In this document: in pieces, positions 60,950-64,000 of the stretch
How positions within the stretch are numbered: the first letter of the stretch is position 1
How the letters are laid out: each line of letters begins with the position of its first letter
NCBI RefSeq assembly: GCF_003355475.1
Contig: NZ_CP031356.1
Span: 2,852,001-2,916,000, forward strand
From: Brachybacterium saurashtrense
Lineage (GTDB): Bacteria; Actinomycetota; Actinomycetes; Actinomycetales; Dermabacteraceae
Reading direction: 5' to 3'
DNA: 64,000 nt
Notes under the pieces: generated by a model
What the model saw: the letters and a program-made list of their open reading frames with translations, nothing else
Told to the model about the DNA's origin: nothing
Database searches by the model: none
Program-made: the position numbers and the translations under genes

Positions 60950-62230
60950 GTGGAGCCGACGGCGCACGAGGGGCGGCCGACGGGCGACGTGCTCGCCCGG
61001 GTGCACCGGGAGGAGCACTCCCGCCTGCTCGCCACCCTCGTGCGCCGCGTGGGCGACCTCGACCTCGCCGAGGAGGCGGCGCAGGAGGCGATGGAGACGG
61101 CGCTGCGCACCTGGCCCGAGCGGGGCGTGCCGCGCAGCCCGCTGGCCTGGCTCACCACGGTGGCCACCCGGGCCGCCCTGGACCGGGTGCGGCGGGACGC
61201 CGTCCATGCGCGGCGCCTCGCCGCGCTGCACGTGCAGGAGGGTGCCGCCGTCGCCCCGCCCGCCGACGAGGCCGCGCTGCGCGGCGAGGACCTGCCCGAC
61301 GAACGGCTCGCGATGCTGATGGGCTGCTGCCACCCGGCGATCGCCCCGGCGGACAGGATCGCGCTCATGCTGCGCTTCGTGGGCGCGCTGAGCACCGCCG
61401 AGGTGGCGCAGGCGCTGCTGGTGCCGGTGCCCACGCTGCAGGCGCGGATCACCCGGGCGAAGCGGCGGATCCGCGGTGCGGGGATCCCGCTCACCGTGCC
61501 GGACTCGCCCCAGGAGCGGGCACGCCGGCTGCCGCTAGTGCTCACCGCGATCTCCCTGGTGTTCACCGAGGGCTACGCCGCCAGCAGCGGCGACGCCCCG
61601 ATCCGGCAGGAGCTCACCGCGGAGGCGATCCGGCTGGGCCGCATCCTGCACCGCCTGCAGCCCGAGGCCGCGGAGGTGCAGGGGCTGCTCGCGCTGATGC
61701 TCCTCACCGAGGCCCGCGCCCCCGCCCGGCAGGACGCCGAGGGCACGCCCATCCCGCTGGAGGAGCAGGATCGCTCCGTCTGGGACCGCGACGCACTCTC
61801 GGAGGGGCTCGCCCTCGTCCAGGTGGCGGCGGGCCGGGAGGACGCCGGCCGGTTCACGATCCAGGCCGCGATCGCCGCGGTGCACGCCGAGGCCGCGACC
61901 TTCGAGGCCACCGACTGGGAGCAGATCCTGGCGCTGTACTCGCTGCTGCTGAGCCGGGGCGAGGACCCGGTGGTGCGGATGAACCGGGCGATCGCCCTGG
62001 GGCGCGCCCGCAGCCCGCGGGAGGGCCTGGACGCGCTGCGGGAGCTGGAGGGCGAGCCCGGCCTCGCCCACCACCATCCCTTCCACGCCGCGCTGGCGAT
62101 GTTCCACGAGGAGACGGGCCGGCCCGAGCGGGCCGTCGCCGCCTGGCAGCGGGCGCTCGAGCTCGCCGACAACGCCGCGGAGCAGCGTTTCCTCACCGCG
62201 CGGCTGGCACGACTGGAGGGTGCTGGCTGA
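60950..62230 (+). CDS. ECF42-type RNA polymerase sigma factor with C-terminal extension
   Basis: A 426-residue sigma factor. Region 2 is in EEAAQEAMETALRTWPERGV and WLTTVATRAALDRVRR, region 4 in RFVGALSTAEVAQALLVPVPTLQARITRAKRRIR. The 230-residue C-terminal extension (EVQGLLALMLLTEARAPARQ, IPLEEQDRSVWDRDAL, HHHPFHAALAMFHEETGRPE) has TPR-like helices and is required for function in characterised ECF42 proteins. No anti-sigma factor is adjacent. GTG 60950 was chosen. Confidence 0.93.
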   Translation: MEPTAHEGRPTGDVLARVHREEHSRLLATLVRRVGDLDLAEEAAQEAMETALRTWPERGVPRSPLAWLTTVATRAALDRVRRDAVHARRLAALHVQEGAAVAPPADEAALRGEDLPDERLAMLMGCCHPAIAPADRIALMLRFVGALSTAEVAQALLVPVPTLQARITRAKRRIRGAGIPLTVPDSPQERARRLPLVLTAISLVFTEGYAASSGDAPIRQELTAEAIRLGRILHRLQPEAAEVQGLLALMLLTEARAPARQDAEGTPIPLEEQDRSVWDRDALSEGLALVQVAAGREDAGRFTIQAAIAAVHAEAATFEATDWEQILALYSLLLSRGEDPVVRMNRAIALGRARSPREGLDALRELEGEPGLAHHHPFHAALAMFHEETGRPERAVAAWQRALELADNAAEQRFLTARLARLEGAG

Positions 62231-62341
62231 GGGCCACCGGGACACCGCGCGGCGGCCCGGCGCAGGAGGGGTCGTGCGGGCCGGCGGAGGTCAGGGTGCC
62301 GGCGCGGGCTGGCAGGGGCTCCGGGGCCGACGGCGCCGCCG

Positions 62342-62758
62342 TCAGTCGGCCGCGGGCTTCTTCCCGCCGGAGAGCAGCAGCGCCGCGGCGATCGCCAGCA
62401 GCCAGGTGTCCTTCGCGATCGCGGTGCCGTCCTGGGTGGGGCGCACGCCGTCTGCCTCGGTCATCCCGGGGGTGCGCAGGTACATCGACACCATCGAGCC
62501 GGAGAAGACGGCCAGGCCCAGCCCGGCGACGCGGGTGGGGACGAAGGGGAGCAGCAGGGAGGCGCCCACGGCGATCTCGCCGTAGCTGAGGAACTTCGCG
62601 AACTGCTCGGGGGTGAGCTTCCCCAGCGGCGGGACGCCCTGGGCGGCCATGCCCTGCAGGCCCGCGGCGGCCTCGGCGGGCAGGCCCAGCTTGCCCAGGC
62701 CGGAGTTGAGGATGAAGGCGCCGGGGACGGCGCGGAGGATGGCGGTGCTGAGGGACAT
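62342..62758 (-). CDS. DoxX family membrane protein
   Basis: A 138-residue four-helix protein (ILRAVPGAFILNSGLGKLG, FLSYGEIAVGASLLLPFVP, VAGLGLAVFSGSMVSMYLRT, and a last helix DTWLLAIAAALLLSGGKK). It resembles the mycobacterial DoxX relatives connected with redox stress. CGGAGG precedes ATG 62758. A TTGA-N8-TCAA repeat covers its promoter. Confidence 0.85.
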   Translation of the reverse strand: MSLSTAILRAVPGAFILNSGLGKLGLPAEAAAGLQGMAAQGVPPLGKLTPEQFAKFLSYGEIAVGASLLLPFVPTRVAGLGLAVFSGSMVSMYLRTPGMTEADGVRPTQDGTAIAKDTWLLAIAAALLLSGGKKPAAD

Positions 62759-62779
62759 GGGGAGCCTCCGAGGATCGAA

Positions 62780-62800
62780 TTGATTGCGTTTTCAACCATA
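62780..62800 (-). promoter_or_regulatory. doxX promoter with TTGA-N8-TCAA repeat
   Basis: TATGGT (62795-62800, minus strand) is a -10 candidate and the inverted repeat TTGATTGCGTTTTCAA (62780-62795) lies over the start site. The half sites resemble those before the gene at 11194-11772, with different spacing. Confidence 0.45.
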
Positions 62801-62802
62801 AG

Positions 62803-63651
62803 TCATCGCGGGGGCGCTGTCGAGGCCCGCGCGAGGATCTCCCCGTGCAGCAGGGCGAACCAGCCGTCCGGCTCCTCCGCCCAGCGGCGGAAGGCGTCGG
62901 CCAGCTCCTGCCGCTCCTCGGCCTCCGCCCAGCCCTCCCGCGCGAGCTGGGCGGCGAAGGGCCCGCTCTCGAGGCGGCCCGCGCAGGTCTCCGCCCAGGC
63001 GCGGCGCGCCTCCGGGGTGGCGTGCAGCCAGGTGGAGGCCCCCGGGGTGACGTCCTCGAAGCCCGCCTCCTGCGCCCAGGACAGCAGGCGCCGGCCGGCA
63101 TCCGGGGTGCCGCCGTTGGCGCGGGTCGCGCGCAGGTACAGCTCCCGCCATCGGTCGATGCCGGGGCTCTCGGGGTACCAGCGGAACCCTTCGTAGTCGC
63201 TGTCCCGCACCGCCACGATCCCGCCCGGGCGGGTCAGACGGTGCATCTCGACGAGCGCCTCCACGGGCCCGGGCACGTGCTGCAGCACCTGGTGGGCATG
63301 GACCACGTCGAAGGAGCCGGCCTCCAGCCCGGTGTCCCGGGCGTCGCCCACCCGCACCTCCGCCGCGTGCAGCCCCTGCCGCGCCAGCTCGGCGCAGGTG
63401 AGCGCGGCCGCCTCCTCGGAGACCTCCAGCGCGGTGACGTTCTCGGGGCCGACGATCCGGGCGAGATCCGCGGTGATGGTGCCCGCGCCGCTGCCCACGT
63501 CCAGCAGGCGCTGCCCGGGGCGCAAGTGCGGCAGCAGGTGCGCGGCCGAGTTCTCGGCGGTGCGGGTGCGGTGGCTGTCCAGCACGGCCGCACCGTAGCC
63601 GTGGGTGTAGGCGGGGACGGAGGGCTCGGCGAGGGGCTCGGCGGCAGGCAT
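62803..63651 (-). CDS. Class I SAM-dependent methyltransferase
   Basis: A 282-residue methyltransferase. LLDVGSGAGTITADLARIVG is motif I (SAM-binding), ALEVSEEA motif post-I, VRVGDARDTGLEAGSFDVVHAHQVLQHV motifs II-III. The N-terminal THGYGAAVLDSHRTRTAENS and C-terminal helices resemble UbiE/Coq5-like enzymes of unknown substrate. TAGCCT ends six bases before ATG 63651, suggesting leaderless expression. Confidence 0.87.
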   Translation of the reverse strand: MPAAEPLAEPSVPAYTHGYGAAVLDSHRTRTAENSAAHLLPHLRPGQRLLDVGSGAGTITADLARIVGPENVTALEVSEEAAALTCAELARQGLHAAEVRVGDARDTGLEAGSFDVVHAHQVLQHVPGPVEALVEMHRLTRPGGIVAVRDSDYEGFRWYPESPGIDRWRELYLRATRANGGTPDAGRRLLSWAQEAGFEDVTPGASTWLHATPEARRAWAETCAGRLESGPFAAQLAREGWAEAEERQELADAFRRWAEEPDGWFALLHGEILARASTAPPR

Positions 63652-63718
63652 GCGGCGAGGCTACGAGCCTGCTGCGCGGCGGTCGAGGAGGGTCCGACAG
63701 CCGGGCGGGACAGGGCGT

Positions 63719-64000
63719 TCAGGAGGCGCCGGGGCGACCGGACTCTGCACCCGTCGGCTCCGCCGAGCCGCCGGTGTCCGGCGCCGCGCGCCGCGCCGCC
63801 CACCGGATCCGCAGCGCCCCGGCCAGCACCACGGCGATGCCGGCGACCGCGCCGATCGCGGTCTCGAGCACCCGCGCCTCGAGCAGCGGGCCCACGGGCT
63901 GGGGATGGGCGAGCTGCACCATGAGCAGCGCCAGCGGGGTGATGAACAGCAGCGCGAAGGCGTAGTTGCGCAGCACGTACATCTCGGCGAGGAACTGCAG
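63719..64000 (-). CDS. FUSC family membrane protein, 5'-truncated by window edge
   Basis: The last 93 codons of a gene entering from the right. YVLRNYAFALLFITPLALLMVQLA and LLEARVLETAIGAVAGIAVV match the end of FUSC/aromatic-acid-exporter-type domains: a helix pair around a conserved RNYA and a GAxxG loop. The basic tail (RIRWAARRAAPDTGGS) is cytoplasmic. The start lies outside; the internal ATG in the visible part is not the start. Confidence 0.7.
   Translation of the reverse strand: MQFLAEMYVLRNYAFALLFITPLALLMVQLAHPQPVGPLLEARVLETAIGAVAGIAVVLAGALRIRWAARRAAPDTGGSAEPTGAESGRPGAS

Overview
The window is 64 kb of very GC-rich DNA (roughly 70% or more by eye), densely coding on both strands, with many genes that start directly at a TAnnnT -10 element. 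This, together with an Mrp antiporter operon, PhoX, an ECF42-type sigma factor, DUF222-HNH nuclease and DtxR/IdeR-type iron boxes, points to an actinobacterium. The overall content resembles Micrococcales such as Brachybacterium; that assignment is recollection and inference, not proof. No rRNA, tRNA, CRISPR array, insertion sequence or prophage was seen.

Layout: 1-3.5 kb: pyridoxine kinase (cut by the window edge), GtrA protein, ADP-ribose macrodomain hydrolase, aminotransferase. 3.5-8.2 kb: YGQ-rich membrane protein, FadB-like beta-oxidation protein, DUF4352-like membrane protein. 8.3-13.3 kb: ArsR/SRPBCC pair, MarR and divergent aldo/keto reductase, an F420-oxidoreductase-like protein, GNAT, lipoprotein. 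13.4-17.2 kb: Cds1-like PLP enzyme, an iron-box-controlled siderophore-interacting-like protein followed by a beheaded heme-monooxygenase frame, CDP-alcohol phosphotransferase, small membrane protein, SRPBCC. 17.2-19.8 kb: acyl-CoA dehydrogenase and thiolase, translationally coupled. 20-24.5 kb: a 1486-residue secreted lamin-tail/metallophosphoesterase protein behind a triple PHO-box-like repeat. 24.6-28 kb: BglG antiterminator and beta-glucoside PTS with a RAT/terminator leader. 28-36.5 kb: GNAT, PdxH, DsbA-like, GH25 lysozyme, amidotransferase, APH(6)-like kinase, DUF222-HNH protein, glutathione peroxidase. 36.5-42.7 kb: beta-lactamase-fold hydrolase, S9 peptidase with a membrane partner, and a YtrA-type GntR with its membrane partner. 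42.8-48.9 kb: the complete mrpACDEFG operon behind a short leader ORF. 49.3-56.3 kb: PhoX phosphatase, UspA, APC permease, LssY_C protein, aldo/keto reductase. 56.4-60.4 kb: siderophore ABC transporter with iron box. 60.6-64 kb: YCII/DGPF protein with ECF42 sigma factor, DoxX, methyltransferase, FUSC-like protein (cut by the edge).

Several cis-regulatory themes link separate loci. A palindrome TGATACC-N3-GGTTTCA occurs upstream of fadB and, in degenerate form, upstream of the thiolase operon. PHO-box-like heptamer repeats precede both secreted phosphatases, which suggests a phosphate-starvation regulon. DtxR/IdeR boxes precede both iron loci. The bgl leader has mutually exclusive RAT and terminator hairpins, so BglG probably controls the PTS by antitermination. 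Leaderless starts recur throughout and were used to choose many start codons. All functional statements rest on reading the translated sequences; no database search was run.
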